Source: Oehlia diaphana (taxonomy: Eukaryota > Glomeromycota > Glomeromycetes > Glomerales > Glomeraceae). From it: a stretch of DNA of 53,602 bases. The position numbers were made by a program, and so were the translations under genes. This document shows, piece after piece, positions 52,206 through 53,602 of this stretch (position 1 is its first letter; each line of letters starts with the position of its first letter). The notes beneath the pieces were generated by a model. It was not told where the DNA came from. It made no database searches and saw only the letters and a list, made by a program, of their open reading frames with translations. Location of the stretch: assembly GCA_003833135.1 (NCBI GenBank), contig QZLH01000025.1, positions 127,034 to 180,635 on the forward strand, written 5' to 3'.

Positions 52206-53006
52206 CGTTTATTACCACATGTCACTAGGGTCAGTTTAAGGCACGACCTGCTAACCTGTTTACTTGGATACAATTCGAGTATACTCAGGTATTTATTATT
52301 ATCCAGGTCATGAAATAACAATTGGGTAAAAATGACCGTTTTTATGTTGATACATATATATCCTATTACCCGGGTAATTCAACTGAATTAAATTATGCCA
52401 AAATTAAGATGCTAACTCTGACCAGAATTAAGGATGTTTGCTAGTAAAATGCCCTCCGAAATTATTATCATCCCACAAATAATTAATTTTTAAAATTTTG
52501 ACCCGAATGAAATATTTATTACCTCTGGCAAATTATAATTATCAGCCAGAATTAATTGGTGTGTTGATGGTTAATTGGTGAGCTTTAGCAATACTTTTCT
52601 ATAAGACTTCTTTATTTTTTTAAAGTTTCAATAATATTAAAGTTTCATAAACTCAGAATAGCAATTGACCTTGATTAAAATTGAACCAATTTTTAAATTC
52701 AGTAAATTTGATCGATAAAAACTTATCCAATTGATCGATCATGTAAATGATAACTACTTTTTTTCTAATTTCTGCACAAGAAAAAAGAAAATATTTTGAA
52801 ATCTTAATAAAATAATTAACATTAATTAACAATAATATGATAAAATAAGATAAAAAAAAATAAAGATGATATGGTAAAAAATGCAGTTTTTGATAAATTA
52901 CAACCCTTTGGCATTAGAAATTTATGAAGTTTAACAGTTTGATTGAATGTAATATTTGGATAACTGTTAAAAAATCTATCTGCTAACATAACTGGGTAGG
53001 ACAGAC
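52206..53006. other. Intergenic, no gene seen
   Basis: AT-rich. About 52390-52560 has ATTATGCCAAAATTAAG, CTGACCAGAATTAAG and CAGCCAGAATTAATTGG, diverged relatives of the GGCCGGAATTA words of the next element. Confidence 0.4.
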
Positions 53007-53140
53007 TAGGGATTGGAATCGATTCTCAAAATGAGAATCGATTTAAGAATCGATTAATCGCGATTAATCGAATCTCGAGATTCGATTCTAAGATTCGATT
53101 TCGATTTCGATTAAATCGATTCTAATCGATTCTATGCGTC
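53007..53140. mobile_element. hAT-type left end with AATCGATT word array, right end missing
   Basis: TAGGGATTGGAATCGATTCT opens an array of GAATCGATT, AATCGCGATTAATCG and TCGATTTCGATT words in both orientations. The design is that of the elements at 12140 and 50707, but no CCAATCCCTA end or copy of the preceding 8-mer (GGACAGAC) is visible downstream. It is probably truncated. Confidence 0.55.
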
Positions 53141-53234
53141 ATAAAAAAAATTGATCATTCATAATTAAATTTGTGACGCACAATTTTAATAGGCGAAAAA
53201 TCTGGTTTTTTTTACCGTAATTTTGCTTATTTAA

Positions 53235-53580
53235 TATGGGCATTGTTAAATCTCACCGCTGGCTTAATTTCGGCCGGAATTATAATTTGGCCGGAATCAA
53301 TTGTGTAACCTAATAAAAAAAATGGGTCCAAATATTCAGTTAAATCTTGTGTAACTTCGCTGCATAAATCACTGATTTCGTAATGGTTAAATTGGTCTAA
53401 AATGTATACTTAATTTGATTGAAATTTGACCACTTTTAGGGTCATTTAGACCACTTTTAACCATTAATTAAAAGTTGAAAACTTTTTTTATTAGGTTACA
53501 TGATTAACTCCGGCCAAATTATAATTGCGGCCGAAATTAGGCGGTGAAAAACACCTGTGGTGAGATTTAGTAACGCCCTA
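53235..53580. mobile_element. Foldback element (GGCCGGAATTA arms)
   Basis: The left arm GGGCATTGTTAAATCTCACC, then TTTCGGCCGGAATTATAATT, then TGTAACCTAATAAAAAAA is mirrored on the right (TTTTTTTATTAGGTTACATG, CCGGCCAAATTATAATT, GGTGAGATTTAGTAACGCCC). The centre carries ACCACTTTTAGGGTCATTTA-type words. Arms ~85-100 bp. No clear target duplication. Confidence 0.75.
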
Positions 53581-53602
53581 TTTATTTTATGTTTAATTAA
53601 TA

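Noticed and set aside
1..53602. Biosynthetic cluster, toxin-antitoxin or defence operon
   Set aside because: No biosynthetic enzymes, no paired small genes and no operon structure; the only clustering is of Sel1-repeat paralogues.

Overview
The window is strongly AT-rich eukaryotic DNA with short GT-AG introns (about 70-90 nt where I could define them), large Sel1-repeat, protein kinase and BTB-TLDc families, and many decayed DNA transposons. This combination is typical of arbuscular mycorrhizal fungi (Glomeromycotina). The protein families look most like Rhizophagus, close to R. irregularis. That assignment rests on family recognition, not on a database search. I saw no tRNA, rRNA, CRISPR array or bacterial operon.

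Layout. 1-1.8 kb: a broken gene coding for a bromodomain followed by a PD-(D/E)XK nuclease-like domain, minus strand, running off the window. 2.2-3.5 kb: tandem repeats, including about eight hairpin units of ~71 bp. 4.8-33.8 kb: a cluster of eight paralogous Sel1-like-repeat (SLR) genes, seven on the minus strand and one on the plus strand. One of them (27969-30190) is a complete five-exon protein kinase with a C-terminal SLR region. The other seven have only the part that follows the kinase domain. All eight share an N-terminal block of ~85 residues before the repeats and differ in repeat number (5 to 8). Most share short upstream motifs. Between them lie a broken BTB-TLDc gene (17.8-19.3 kb), a hAT transposase remnant (9.6-10.3 kb), a tandem array that looks like repeated 31-nt microexons (15.9-16.6 kb), and foldback elements.

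34-45 kb is a transposon graveyard: hAT fragments, an acidic repeat-protein fragment split by a hAT-type element, and a large decayed DDE-transposase-like gene (about 37.8-42.5 kb) holding at least three younger foldback insertions. 45.5-48.4 kb has two genes for small proteins with signal peptides, one single-exon and one with four exons. 48.7-53.6 kb is again repeats: a Tc1/mariner remnant split by a hAT foldback element, and several arrays of a reiterated short phrase.

Best leads for new biology: (1) the SLR cluster, with its shared uncharacterised linker domain, common upstream motifs and apparent birth of kinase-less proteins from a kinase-SLR parent; (2) hAT-type foldback elements with clear 8-bp target duplications whose arms are built from one reiterated self-complementary word, two of them around the same TTTCGCAA-type core; (3) the microexon-like array, in which a ~31-nt block is repeated with an acceptor-like sequence on one side and a donor-like sequence on the other.
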